Numbered from the stretch's first letter, positions 38,048 through 46,803 are shown. The stretch is 64,000 nt of DNA from JAEULH01 sp963805915 (GCA_963805915.1 CAWDWD010000023.1:62001-126000); one strand, 5' to 3'. Numbers and translations: made by a program. The notes: generated by a model not told the origin, from the letters alone.

Positions 38048-39297
38048 GCGCTTTCAGATCCCCATCGCGGACGGATGAAACGGCCGATCCGCGTTCCCTG
38101 CCGGCGGTCCGGCGCCCGCCATTCGATCTCTGGTCGCGCGGCTTCACCCGGCTCGCCGGTCACATCGGCGCGGGCCAGTTGTCGTGCGTCTTCGCCAACG
38201 GCCACCAAACGACGTTTGCCGCGCCCGACCGGCCGAAGCCCCAGGCGGTGCTGAAGATCAACCGGACGCGAGCACTGCGCCGGCTCCTGCTCAATGGCGA
38301 CGCCGGCTTCGCCGAGGCCTACATGGACGGCGACTGGGATAGCCCCGATCTCGCCCAATTGTTCGAACTCGCGCTCGACAACGAAAGCGCCGTCGGCAGC
38401 CGCTTTCAGGCCGGCGCGATCCGGCGTGCTTTTGATCGCATCGGCCACTTCCGCCGCCGCAACACCCGGCGCGGTAGCCGCCGCAACATTGCCTACCACT
38501 ACGACCTCAGCAACGCTTTCTACCGCCTGTGGCTGGGCGAGACCATGAGCTATTCCTCGGCGCTGTTCGAAAGCCCGGACCAATCGCTCGCCGACGCGCA
38601 AGCGGCGAAAAACCGCCAACTCGCCGAGATGCTCGCGCTTCGCCCCGGCCATCACGTGCTCGAAATCGGCTGCGGCTGGGGCGGCTTCGCCTTGGCCGCG
38701 GCGAAAGACCATGGCTGCCGGGTCACCGCGATCACGCTCTCGACGGCTCAGTGCGAGTATGCCCGCGCGCGCGTTCATGAAGCCGGCCTTGACGACCGGA
38801 TCGAGGTGCGCATTCAGGACTATCGCGATGTCGATGGCCGGTTCGATCGGATTGCCTCGGTGGAGATGTTCGAGGCCGTCGGCGAGCGCTACTGGCCGAC
38901 GTTCTTCGAGGTCCTGCGCGACCGCCTGACGCCCGGCGGCATCGCCGCGCTGCAAATCATCACCATCGACGACGGGCGCTACGAGGGCTACCGGGCGAGC
39001 CCCGACTATATCCAGCAGTACATCTTCCCCGGCGGCATGCTGCCCTCGCCTTCGCTCTTTCGCCGCCATGCGGAGCGGGCGGGCTTTGCGCTGAGCGCCG
39101 CCTCAACCTTCGGCGCCTCGTACGCGCGAACGTTGGCGTTGTGGCGGCGCGAGTTTCAGCACGCCTGGGCGGAAATCGAGAGCCTCGGCTTCGACCGCCG
39201 ATTCAAGCGGATGTGGGAATACTACCTGGCGTACTGCGAAGCGGGGTTCCGGGCCGGATCGATCGACGTCGGCCAGTACCGCCTCGAACCTCGCTGA
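38044..39297 (+). CDS. Cyclopropane-fatty-acyl-phospholipid synthase family methyltransferase
   Basis: The 417-residue SAM-dependent methyltransferase acts on unsaturated acyl chains in membrane phospholipids. Seen: IAYHYDLSNAFYRLWLGETMSYSSALF, SAM motif VLEIGCGWGGFALAAA, the SVEMFEAVGERYW motif and IQQYIFPGGMLPS. Related enzymes in RpoE-ChrR regulons can methylate rather than cyclopropanate, as in furan fatty acid synthesis; which applies here cannot be told. GTG start overlapping the DUF1365 stop. Central gene of the putative lipid-modification operon. Confidence 0.93.
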   Translation: MSAFRSPSRTDETADPRSLPAVRRPPFDLWSRGFTRLAGHIGAGQLSCVFANGHQTTFAAPDRPKPQAVLKINRTRALRRLLLNGDAGFAEAYMDGDWDSPDLAQLFELALDNESAVGSRFQAGAIRRAFDRIGHFRRRNTRRGSRRNIAYHYDLSNAFYRLWLGETMSYSSALFESPDQSLADAQAAKNRQLAEMLALRPGHHVLEIGCGWGGFALAAAKDHGCRVTAITLSTAQCEYARARVHEAGLDDRIEVRIQDYRDVDGRFDRIASVEMFEAVGERYWPTFFEVLRDRLTPGGIAALQIITIDDGRYEGYRASPDYIQQYIFPGGMLPSPSLFRRHAERAGFALSAASTFGASYARTLALWRREFQHAWAEIESLGFDRRFKRMWEYYLAYCEAGFRAGSIDVGQYRLEPR

Positions 39298-39301
39298 CGC
39301 G

Positions 39302-40708
39302 ATGGCCGACGCGGGCAGGATCGGCCGCTGGACACTGCTGATCTATGCCGCGCCCGCGTTCGCGCTGGCGATGCCGACGATCCCCGCGTACGTCTATTTG
39401 CCGACCTTCTATGCCGAGACGTTTGGCTTGGGCCTGAGCGCTGTCGGCGCGGTCCTGCTGATCGCGCGCGGCCTCGACGTCGTGACCGATCCGTTGATCG
39501 GGATGGCCAGTGACCGGATCCACTGGCGCTGGGGCCGGCGCAAGCCGTGGATCGTCGCGGGCGCGATCATCGCGGCGGTGGCGGTGGTCCGGCTTTTCGA
39601 GCCGCCGGCCGACGTCGGCCCGCTCCACCTCCTGATCTGGGCGATCGCGCTCTATTTCGGCTGGACGCTGGTCGCGGTCCCCTACACCGCCTGGGGCGCG
39701 GAGCTATCGTCCGGCTATCACGAGCGCGCCCGCATCACCGGCGCGCGCGAGGCGGCGACGATCCTTGGCGTGGTCGCCGCCGGGGGACTGCCGTCGCTGA
39801 TCGCCTATTTCGGCGGAACGCAAGGCAGCGGCCTCGCCGCGGTCGCGTGGCTCGCGATCATTGCCGGCGCGCCGGCGATCGGATTGCTGGTCTGGCGTGT
39901 TTCCGACACCGGCGCCAGGAGCAGCGCCTTGCGGCGCGGCGCGGCGACGACAGCGGCGACACCGACAGCGGCGACGCCGCGGGCCTCGCTCCACTGGCGC
40001 GGTCTTGTCGAGATCGCGGCGAACCGGCCCTTCCTTCGCCTGCTCTCCGGCTGGTTCGTCAACGGCCTCGCGAACGGCCTGCCGTCGGTGTTGTTTCCGC
40101 TCTACCTCCGCCATGCCCTCGGCGCGGGTCCGGCCGCCAGCGGCGCCCTGATCATGGCCTACTTCGTCGCCGGCATCGCCGCCATCCCCGCCTGGCTCGC
40201 GCTGAGCCGGCGCTACGGCAAGCACCGGGTCTGGTGCTGGGCGATGATCATGGCGTGCGCCGCGTTCGTCTGGGTGCCTTTTCTTCAGACCGGTCAGATC
40301 GCGGCGTTCTTCGTCGTCTGCGTCATTACCGGCATGGCGCTCGGCGCGGACCTTGCCCTGCCGCCGGCGATGCAGGCCGATGTGATCGATCTCGACACCC
40401 TGCGCACGCGCCGCGAGCGCGCCGGCCTGTTTTTCGCCATGTGGAGCATGAGCACCAAGCTGGCGCTGGCCCTTGCCGTTGGCGTTGCGTTTCCGACCCT
40501 CGCCGCGCTCGGCTTCGTCGCCGGCGGGGAGAACGATCGCGGGACGGTCTTTTGGCTCGCCGTGATCTACGCTTGGGTACCGAGCGTACTGAAACTGTGC
40601 GCCATCGCGATCATTTGGAACCATCCAATGTCGGCCCGGCGTCAACAAATCATCCGCCGACGCCTTGACGCCCGCTACGCGCGTGAGGCGGGAGATAAAC
40701 AATCGTGA
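39302..40708 (+). CDS. MFS/GPH-type transporter
   Basis: The 468-residue membrane protein has twelve predicted spans and the GPH (MFS_2) signature loops: LIARGLDVVTDPLIGMASDRIHWRWGRRKPWIVAG and VAVPYTAWGAELSSGYHERARITGARE. It starts four bases after the Cfa-like gene and overlaps the DUF3833 gene by GTGA. GPH relatives are found in this operon type, possibly moving lipids or lysolipids like MFSD2A/LplT relatives, but this is inference. A threonine/alanine-rich loop near 215-225 separates the halves. Confidence 0.88.
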   Translation: MADAGRIGRWTLLIYAAPAFALAMPTIPAYVYLPTFYAETFGLGLSAVGAVLLIARGLDVVTDPLIGMASDRIHWRWGRRKPWIVAGAIIAAVAVVRLFEPPADVGPLHLLIWAIALYFGWTLVAVPYTAWGAELSSGYHERARITGAREAATILGVVAAGGLPSLIAYFGGTQGSGLAAVAWLAIIAGAPAIGLLVWRVSDTGARSSALRRGAATTAATPTAATPRASLHWRGLVEIAANRPFLRLLSGWFVNGLANGLPSVLFPLYLRHALGAGPAASGALIMAYFVAGIAAIPAWLALSRRYGKHRVWCWAMIMACAAFVWVPFLQTGQIAAFFVVCVITGMALGADLALPPAMQADVIDLDTLRTRRERAGLFFAMWSMSTKLALALAVGVAFPTLAALGFVAGGENDRGTVFWLAVIYAWVPSVLKLCAIAIIWNHPMSARRQQIIRRRLDARYAREAGDKQS

Positions 40709-41262
40709 GGCGCTTTGTTTTCCTATTGCTCCTGCTCCCATTGGCGATTGGTGGCTGCAATACAATGAGGCCGGAAGATTTTGCCGGCCGTGAGCCCGAA
40801 TTCGTGCTGGAGAAATACTTCGTCGGCGAAACGAAGGCTTGGGGGATCTTCCAGGACCGTTTCGGGAATGTCCGGCGCGAGTTCGTCGTCGATATCGACG
40901 GGACATGGGATGGTCGCGAGCTCGTCCTCGACGAACACTTCTCCTACGCCGACGGCGAGACCGATCGCCGGGTTTGGCGCATCAAGCGAACAGGCGAGCA
41001 TGATTACCGCGGCGAAGCCGACGATATCGTCGGGACCGCGCGCGGCACGGTATTCGGCAACGCCCTGAACTGGCGCTACGATCTCGACCTTAAGGTCGGC
41101 CGGCGAACGTGGCGGGTCAATTTTGACGACTGGATGTTTCTGCAGCCGGACAACGTCGTCCTCAACCGGGCCAAGGTCCGCAAGCTGGGCATCGAAATCG
41201 GCACTGTGACCCTGTTCTTCCGCAAACCCGACGACGCCGGCCCCTCGGGCCCGGCGGCCTAG
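40705..41262 (+). CDS. DUF3833 family lipoprotein
   Basis: The 185-residue product has a lipoprotein signal (FLLLLLPLAIGGC) and the DUF3833 body: FAGREPEFVLEKYFVGETKAWGIFQDRFGNVRREFVVDIDGTWDG, then FDDWMFLQPDNVVLNRAKVRKLGIEIG. Function unknown; it is the usual last gene of Cfa-containing RpoE operons. A copy of its last 273 bases recurs at 45139-45411. After position 41250 the sequence diverges from that copy, so the end here (PSGPAA) may have been created by the junction with the inserted peptidase block. Its stop overlaps the convergent peptidase stop. Confidence 0.9.
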   Translation: MRRFVFLLLLLPLAIGGCNTMRPEDFAGREPEFVLEKYFVGETKAWGIFQDRFGNVRREFVVDIDGTWDGRELVLDEHFSYADGETDRRVWRIKRTGEHDYRGEADDIVGTARGTVFGNALNWRYDLDLKVGRRTWRVNFDDWMFLQPDNVVLNRAKVRKLGIEIGTVTLFFRKPDDAGPSGPAA

Positions 41263-43928
41263 ACGCCGTGTCCGAAGTCATTGTCGATCGTATTCAGTAG
41301 CCAGCCGCCGAAGCGAGTGCCGTTCGGCGCCATCATCGGCGACGCCATGGTCGGACCAGACGCCTTCAGGATGCCGAGGCCCCAGGGACTGGTGGCGAGA
41401 ATTTCGGCTCGAGCATCGCCGTCGTAGTCGGCGCCGGTCGCGAGCTGATTGCTTGCCGTGTCCAGCAACCAGCCGCCGAAGCGGGTCCCGTTCGGCGCCA
41501 TCATTGGAACGCTAATGGTGTTGCCCGATAGCTTGAAGATACCGGCGCCCCATGGGCTGGTAACCAGGGTTTCCTTGCGATTGTCGCTGTCGAAGTTGCC
41601 GACGGGGCCGAAGGTGTTATCGGCTGTATTCAGCAGCCAGCCGCCGAAGCGGGTCCCATTCGGCGCCATCGTTGGAACGCTAATGGTGTTGCCCGATAGC
41701 TTGAAGACGCCGATGCCCCAGGAACTCGTCACCAGGATCTCGGCGCGCCCGTCGCCATCGAAGTCGCCGACCGGACCAAAGTGGTTGTCCCTGGTATTGA
41801 GCAGCCAGCCGCCGAACCGGGTCCCGTTCGGCGCCATCATCGGAACGCTGATGGTGTTGCCCGATAGCTTGAAGATGCCGATGCCCCAGGGACTCGTCAC
41901 CAGGATCTCGGCGCGCCCGTCGCCATCGAAGTCACCGATCGGGCCGAAGCTGTTGTCGCTGGTATTCAACAGCCAGCCGCCGAAGCGGGTGCCGTTCGGC
42001 GCCATCATCGGCGCGTTGAGCGTGTTGCCGCTTTGTTTCAGAATACCGATACCCCAAGGACTCGTCACCAGGATCTCGGCGCGCCCGTCGCCATCGAAGT
42101 CGCCGGCGGGGCCGAAGTTGTTGTCGGCTGTATTCAGCAGCCAGCCGCCGAAGCGGGTCCCGTTCGGCGCCATCATCGGCGCGTTGAGCACGTTTCCGCC
42201 CTGCTCCAGGACACCGATGCCCCAGGGACTCGTCACCAGGATCTCGGCGCGCCCGTCGCCATCGAAATCGCCGACTGGTCCAAAGTGGTTGTCCGAGGTG
42301 TTGAGCAGCCAGCCGCCGAAGCGGGTCCCGTTCGGCGCCATCATCGGCGCCGTCATCGTCGCGCCGGCTTGCTTCAGGATGCCGATACCCCAGCCGCTGG
42401 TGACCAGGATTTCGGCGCGGCCATCGCCGTCATAATCGGCGCTGCGCGAGGCGAAGCCCGCCGCCGCCGGGATCATTTGACGCAGGTTGGGCCGCTTGCC
42501 GATTCGCTGGCTGGCCGGGCGGCCCGGCGCATCTTGCTGCGGCGAGCCCCAGGCGCGGACCAGGCGACGCGCGGCCGCCGCATCAAAGAGCCGACGGCCG
42601 CGGGCGCGCAGAACCCCCTGGACGCAGGCAAGCGCGCCCACCACCACCGGCGACGCGCTGGATGTGCCAGAGAACCGGTCCGTATACCAGAGGTCCTCGT
42701 TGCCGCCACCTTGCAGATCTCCGTAGGCAGCGGTGGTGACCTCCCGGCCCCAGCCCTGGGTATCAACGCGGGCGCCATGGTTTGAGAAATCGAGGCGCGA
42801 CCGGTCGGGTCCGTGGTCTCTGCCGTGCGTGTTGGGGGGCGGCGCGCCAGCCCCGACTAATACGGCGCCCGAGGATGGGTTGCTGGTGTTGAAGGGATTG
42901 GTCCAGCTCGCTGGAAAGCCCGCCGGCCTGGTGTTGTAGACGGCGTCATCCAAATTCTGGGCGCCGTTGCCCGCCGCCTCCACGACGATGATCCCCTTCG
43001 CAACCGCGTAACGGATGGCGGCGAAGTCGTCCGGCCACCACTCAATCGCGATATAGCCCAACTGGCCCTGCGGCGGGTTGGGGGTGTTGGGGCCGGGACG
43101 ATGGATCTCCAGCAGGATGATATCCCCGGCGCGCAACTTGTCTGCGGCCGCCTTGATCGCCTTGGAGGATGATTGGTCGACGAACGACGACGCGCTGATG
43201 ACCGCGTCCGGGGCGATGCCCGTGCAGCCGAAAGTATTGCGATCAGCGCTGATAACCCCCAGTACCGCGGTGCCGTGATCGGTGTTGCCGCTGCTCGTAC
43301 CGGCGACGACGCCGCCTTGGTTCTGGGTCAGATCCTCGTGCGTGAACCGCCAGGCCCACTCGCAGTCGATCACCCGAACGCCGGCGGCGGCGCCGCCAGG
43401 GAGGGTCCAGGCAAACCGCGCATCGACGCCAGCCGGCGCCATCGCCAAATAGCCTTGCCGTGACACGAAGTCGGGCGTTGCCGGTGGTGCGTCCCCGGCG
43501 TCGGGCTGCATGCTCCTTGAATCTTCAAAAAACACGGGCGGCTCACCCGCGGGCTTGACGTACGCCCCATCTATCATTTCGCTCGCAAGCAGATCCCGCG
43601 CCAACTGATCCAGTCGGGCGTCGTCGGCCTCAACGCGGTAAAACAAAGCCAGATCCGGAAAAGGCTGAGAGGCCGCTTCCGTGTCAGGGTCAGGTGGCGC
43701 CGCAGGCGCCATGCTTGCACGCAATCGATCTTCGCTCAGCCCAAATAATGGGCGCATCCTCGCGCCGGCCGCATCGAGCAACGACGCCAGCGATGTCGTA
43801 TCCGCGCTGGCGACGGAATCGACACCGCGGACACGGGCGCGCAGGCCCGCTTCCGACTTTGCAACAACGATGAGTTCAGGCCGCCCATAGCCATGCGATG
43901 GATTGGAAGCGCCATTCGACATGATCAT
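41259..43928 (-). CDS. Subtilisin-like (S8) serine peptidase with seven C-terminal FG-GAP/VCBS-like repeats
   Basis: The 889-residue protein has three parts. Residues 17-131 look like a propeptide. Residues 165-470 are the S8 domain with all catalytic residues: Asp188 in VIDCEWAW, His218 in TDHGTAVLG, Asn321 in AAGNGA and Ser423 in SGTSSASP. Residues 500-889 carry seven nearly identical 56-residue repeats, most with a DFDGDGRAE calcium-type loop and PNGTRFGGWLLNT. No signal peptide is visible, odd for a repeat-bearing subtilase. It overlaps the upstream small gene by ATGA. The ends of this block suggest a transferred or rearranged island. Confidence 0.9.
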   Translation of the reverse strand: MIMSNGASNPSHGYGRPELIVVAKSEAGLRARVRGVDSVASADTTSLASLLDAAGARMRPLFGLSEDRLRASMAPAAPPDPDTEAASQPFPDLALFYRVEADDARLDQLARDLLASEMIDGAYVKPAGEPPVFFEDSRSMQPDAGDAPPATPDFVSRQGYLAMAPAGVDARFAWTLPGGAAAGVRVIDCEWAWRFTHEDLTQNQGGVVAGTSSGNTDHGTAVLGVISADRNTFGCTGIAPDAVISASSFVDQSSSKAIKAAADKLRAGDIILLEIHRPGPNTPNPPQGQLGYIAIEWWPDDFAAIRYAVAKGIIVVEAAGNGAQNLDDAVYNTRPAGFPASWTNPFNTSNPSSGAVLVGAGAPPPNTHGRDHGPDRSRLDFSNHGARVDTQGWGREVTTAAYGDLQGGGNEDLWYTDRFSGTSSASPVVVGALACVQGVLRARGRRLFDAAAARRLVRAWGSPQQDAPGRPASQRIGKRPNLRQMIPAAAGFASRSADYDGDGRAEILVTSGWGIGILKQAGATMTAPMMAPNGTRFGGWLLNTSDNHFGPVGDFDGDGRAEILVTSPWGIGVLEQGGNVLNAPMMAPNGTRFGGWLLNTADNNFGPAGDFDGDGRAEILVTSPWGIGILKQSGNTLNAPMMAPNGTRFGGWLLNTSDNSFGPIGDFDGDGRAEILVTSPWGIGIFKLSGNTISVPMMAPNGTRFGGWLLNTRDNHFGPVGDFDGDGRAEILVTSSWGIGVFKLSGNTISVPTMAPNGTRFGGWLLNTADNTFGPVGNFDSDNRKETLVTSPWGAGIFKLSGNTISVPMMAPNGTRFGGWLLDTASNQLATGADYDGDARAEILATSPWGLGILKASGPTMASPMMAPNGTRFGGWLLNTIDNDFGHGV
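41321..42455. repeat. 168-bp tandem repeats coding for FG-GAP-like units
   Basis: Seven head-to-tail units with an exact 168-base period; for example, the CGTTCGGCGC box falls at 41321 and 41489. Neighbouring units differ at only a few positions, showing recent expansion or homogenisation. The antisense strand is also open through the array, which explains a long spurious plus-strand frame. Confidence 0.9.
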
Positions 43929-44206
43929 TCTCCCCCTGGTGGTTCGCCCGCAGGCTTGCCGTAGGCGCCCTCAACGCCCTCGCAGGCGAGCAAGCGCCGA
44001 CTGAACCTGTCGAGCTGAGACAGCGCAACGCGGCTGACAAGAAAGAAGGCCAGCGCGGGATCGGTGGTGCCGGGATGAAGAGGCTCGATGAGGACGCCGA
44101 AGTCGGCGGCCACGGACTGGACGCAACCATGCGCCGTCGCCAGCGCCTCTGTCGAAGCAGCCTTAAGCTTGATGATGACTTCCATGCTCGCCGCCGGGCC
44201 GGTCAT
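43925..44206 (-). CDS. Small protein resembling the propeptide of the adjacent subtilase
   Basis: The 93-residue product aligns by eye along its whole length with residues 17-131 of the downstream peptidase. Both start MEVIIKLKA/PELIVVAKS, share a LALFYRV/LAFFLVS strand, and end LDQLARDLLASEMIDGAYVKPAGEPP versus LDRFSRRLLACEGVEGAYGKPAGEPP. Stand-alone propeptide-like (I9-type) proteins inhibit or fold subtilases. The ATG at 44206 has GGAGGGG upstream; the stop overlaps the peptidase start (ATGA), so both are made together. It may act as a chaperone or inhibitor in trans. Confidence 0.7.
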   Translation of the reverse strand: MTGPAASMEVIIKLKAASTEALATAHGCVQSVAADFGVLIEPLHPGTTDPALAFFLVSRVALSQLDRFSRRLLACEGVEGAYGKPAGEPPGGE

Positions 44207-44302
44207 CGAACATCCCCTCCGCCCGCTCGCAGCGGTTTGCGCCGCTGAAGCGATAACGAACATGCGCCGCCAATTATCGGCGCCGAAATAAGAAAACACT
44301 AC

Positions 44303-44317
44303 ACCGTATTATACGGT
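44303..44317. promoter_or_regulatory. 15-bp perfect palindrome upstream of the peptidase operon
   Basis: ACCGTAT-T-ATACGGT lies about 100 bases before the small propeptide-like gene, in an AT-rich stretch that should hold the promoter. The symmetry and place suggest an operator for a dimeric repressor; the regulator is not identified. Confidence 0.5.
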
Positions 44318-44450
44318 AACTTCGCGCCACCTCGATGGCAACTTGGTAAGGATGCATGGCTGCCATGAATCAAGCGCAACGCACCCACAAAGCGGGTAGG
44401 CGCGTACCGTGGCCGACAACCTTCGCCGCCCAGTCTAGCCAAACCTACGT

Positions 44451-44628
44451 CTGTCCGCATTGTCCATGATGCGCCGTGTCAGCGCGAAGTAGGCGGGGTA
44501 GGGCAGGCAGCAGGCAAGCTTCATGCCCCAGGTAAAGCGCTTCAAGGAAGGTGACCTCGAAGCGCTCCTTCTTGAGCCCGTCGACGATCCGGGCGGCCGC
44601 AGCCTCGACCTCCATCAGGAACGGCATC
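44451..44628 (-). pseudogene. Fragment of an SDR gene 3' end
   Basis: About 178 bases match the 3' end of the intact SDR gene (46931-47107) at roughly 90 percent by eye, with several substitutions and a one-base insertion near 44544 that breaks the frame. It stops abruptly at CGGCATC. It is more diverged than the two fragments that follow, so it may stem from another paralogue or an older event. Confidence 0.8.
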
Positions 44629-44637
44629 GAGGTCCGT

Positions 44638-45141
44638 GGAATGGTCGCGCCATCGGCCCGGCGCACCGGCTCGGTCCCGATCGCGCATAGCGACGGCGTC
44701 GATCCGCCCGTTGATGGTGTTGATGACCGCGTTGCGGCCAAGCACGGCGGCGTCCCAATGCTCGGTCGGCAACTCGTCGGCGGCGACCGACGTGGTCCCG
44801 CTCGGCCCGCTCACGCTCAGCCGAGGTCCGTCGCTGCGTACCCGCACGACGCTCTCGTCGCCGTCGTCGTCGGTGCGGGCGTCGAGCGCCAGGAGACAGC
44901 CGTCGCGCCACGTCGCCCGGGATTCGTAGACGTACCGGTAGGCGGTAAAGAACAAGACATCGATCGCAACCTCGAAGCGGGTCTCGGTCATCAGGCGATT
45001 AGCGTCACGCGCGAAGCCGACCGTGTGCGTGCCGACCGGGGTGCCGTTGCGGCGGACCTGAAACTTGATCTCGTCGCCGTAAAGGCGGAAGGGATCGACC
45101 GCGGGAGCCGCGCGACCGCATGGCCCGCCGCCTGGAACCGC
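44638..45141 (-). pseudogene. Fragment of the DUF6134 gene
   Basis: About 504 bases match 47859-48364 of the intact DUF6134 gene with only four or so substitutions and a two-base deletion near 44683 (frameshift). Both the 3' end and the signal-peptide end of the gene are missing. It is joined to the DUF3833 fragment at a 3-base overlap (CGC at 45139-45141), as expected for short-homology recombination. Confidence 0.88.
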
Positions 45142-45423
45142 ATCAAGCGAACGGCCGAGCATGATTACCGCGGCGAAGCCGACGATATCGTCGGGACCGC
45201 GCGCGGCACGTTTTTCGGCAACGCCCTGAACTGGCGCTACGATCTCGACCTTAAGGTCGGCCGGCGAACGTGGCGGGTCAATTTTGACGACTGGATGTTT
45301 CTGCAGCCGGACAACGTCGTCCTCAACCAGGCCAAGGTCCGCAAGCTGGGCATCGAAATCGGCACTGTGACCCTGTTCTTCCGCAAACCCGACGACGCCG
45401 GCCCCTCGGGCAAGGCGCATTAG
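45139..45423 (+). pseudogene. Fragment of the DUF3833 gene 3' end
   Basis: Bases 45139-45411 match 40978-41250 with 5 differences in 273 (98 percent identity), in the same orientation. The fragment lacks the start and signal peptide. Its end (PSGKAH, TAG at 45421-45423) differs from that of the intact gene (PSGPAA) and probably keeps the ancestral 3' flank. With the upstream copy it brackets the peptidase island as a direct repeat. Confidence 0.88.
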
Positions 45424-45525
45424 CGCAATCGGTTCACTTTCTGCTTCCAACGCGCATACATTTGATCCTGCTTATTGGGCCGACGACTGCGCGTGCCGAC
45501 TCGGGCTTCGCCCGCGACGAGCAAG

Positions 45526-46803
45526 CTACGCCGCGAAAGGGTTGCTTAACACAGCCGCCGCGCCCAGTTCGCCCTCTATCTCCAGTAGCCGGTTGTACTT
45601 GGCGATGCGCTCGGAGCGGCAGGCGGAGCCGGTCTTGATCTGCCCTCCACCCATGGCAACGGCGAAATCGGCCATGAACGTGTCCTCGGTTTCGCCCGAG
45701 CGGTGCGAGATGACGTAGCCCCAGCCGGCCTTACGGCACAGCTCGATTGCCTCGATCGTCTCGGTGACGGTGCCGATCTGATTGAGCTTGATCAGCACCG
45801 CGTTCGTTGATTTCTCGGCGATGCCGCGAGCAATGAAGCGGGTGTTGGTGACGAAGATGTCATCGCCGACAATCTGGATCTTCTCGCCGAGTGCCTTCGT
45901 GTGAGCCTGGAAGCCGGCCCAGTCGTTTTCGTCGAGGCCATCCTCGATCGAGACAATCGGATAACGCGAGACCCATACCTGATAGAGCTCGGTCATCTCG
46001 GCGCTCGACTTCCGCCCCTGGTTCGACTTGGCGAGGTCGTAGGCACCGCCGGCGAAGAACGAGCTGGCGGCCGGATCAAGCGCGATCGCAACGTCCTTGC
46101 CCGGCTGGTAGCCGGCGGCGCCGATCGCTTCGACGATCAGCTCACAGGCCTCCTCGTTGCTCTTCAGGTTCGGCGCAAAACCGCCCTCGTCGCCGACCGA
46201 TGTCGAATACCCTTTCTTCTTCAGAATGCCGGCAAGCGCATGGAAGGTTTCGGCGCCATAGCGCAGCGCCTCGGCGAAGGACGGCGCGCCGACCGGCATC
46301 GCCATGAACTCCTGGAAATCGACACTGTTATCGGCGTGCTTGCCGCCGTTGAGGATGTTCATCATCGGCACCGGCAGCCGCCGCGCTCCGGGGCCACCGA
46401 GATAGGCGTAGAGCGGCAGACCCACCGCCGCCGCCGCCGCCCGCGCTGCCGCCATCGACACGCCAAGGATGGCGTTGGCTCCGAGCTTGGCCTTGTTCGG
46501 TGTGCCGTCGAGATCGATCATCAGCCGGTCGATCTCGCTCTGCCGGCTCGGGCTCATGCCGGTCAACTTCGGTGCGATTTTCTCGTTCACGTTGGCGCAA
46601 GCCCTGAGCACGCCCTTGCCGCCATATCGATTCTTGTCACCGTCGCGCAGTTCGACCGCCTCGTTCTCACCGGTGGACGCGCCAGACGGCACCGAGGCGG
46701 AAACCGCCGTGCCATCGTCGAGAGCGACGTGGACCCGTACTGTTGGATTGCCACGTGAATCCAGGATCTCGTGCGCATGGATGTGTTCGATGACTGGTTT
46801 CAT
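45526..46803 (-). CDS. eno: Enolase
   Basis: The 425-residue enzyme interconverts 2-phosphoglycerate and phosphoenolpyruvate. Catalytic and metal motifs are intact: GANAILGVSMA, the DEGGFAPN loop, IEDGLDENDW, KLNQIGTVTETIEA and SHRSGETEDTF. The N-terminus (MKPVIEHIHAHEILDSRGNPTVRV) and VSASVPSGASTGENEAVEL differ from the common alphaproteobacterial type, so it may be a second, acquired enolase; this needs the rest of the genome. It lies 120 bases after the SDR gene on the same strand, with a GAGGAAA ribosome site. Confidence 0.94.
   Translation of the reverse strand: MKPVIEHIHAHEILDSRGNPTVRVHVALDDGTAVSASVPSGASTGENEAVELRDGDKNRYGGKGVLRACANVNEKIAPKLTGMSPSRQSEIDRLMIDLDGTPNKAKLGANAILGVSMAAARAAAAAVGLPLYAYLGGPGARRLPVPMMNILNGGKHADNSVDFQEFMAMPVGAPSFAEALRYGAETFHALAGILKKKGYSTSVGDEGGFAPNLKSNEEACELIVEAIGAAGYQPGKDVAIALDPAASSFFAGGAYDLAKSNQGRKSSAEMTELYQVWVSRYPIVSIEDGLDENDWAGFQAHTKALGEKIQIVGDDIFVTNTRFIARGIAEKSTNAVLIKLNQIGTVTETIEAIELCRKAGWGYVISHRSGETEDTFMADFAVAMGGGQIKTGSACRSERIAKYNRLLEIEGELGAAAVLSNPFAA

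Noticed and set aside
41449..42435. Plus-strand open frame with LPDSLKxPxPQxLVTR repeats
   Set aside because: It is the antisense of the FG-GAP repeats; its periodicity is inherited from the 168-bp units.
44542..45450. 302-codon minus-strand open frame joining DUF6134 and other sequence
   Set aside because: Chimera across fragment junctions; it has neither the proper start nor the end of any source gene.
45497..45514. CGGGC-GAA-GCCCG hairpin after eno as a terminator
   Set aside because: Short stem and no T-tract on the minus strand; not strong enough to call.
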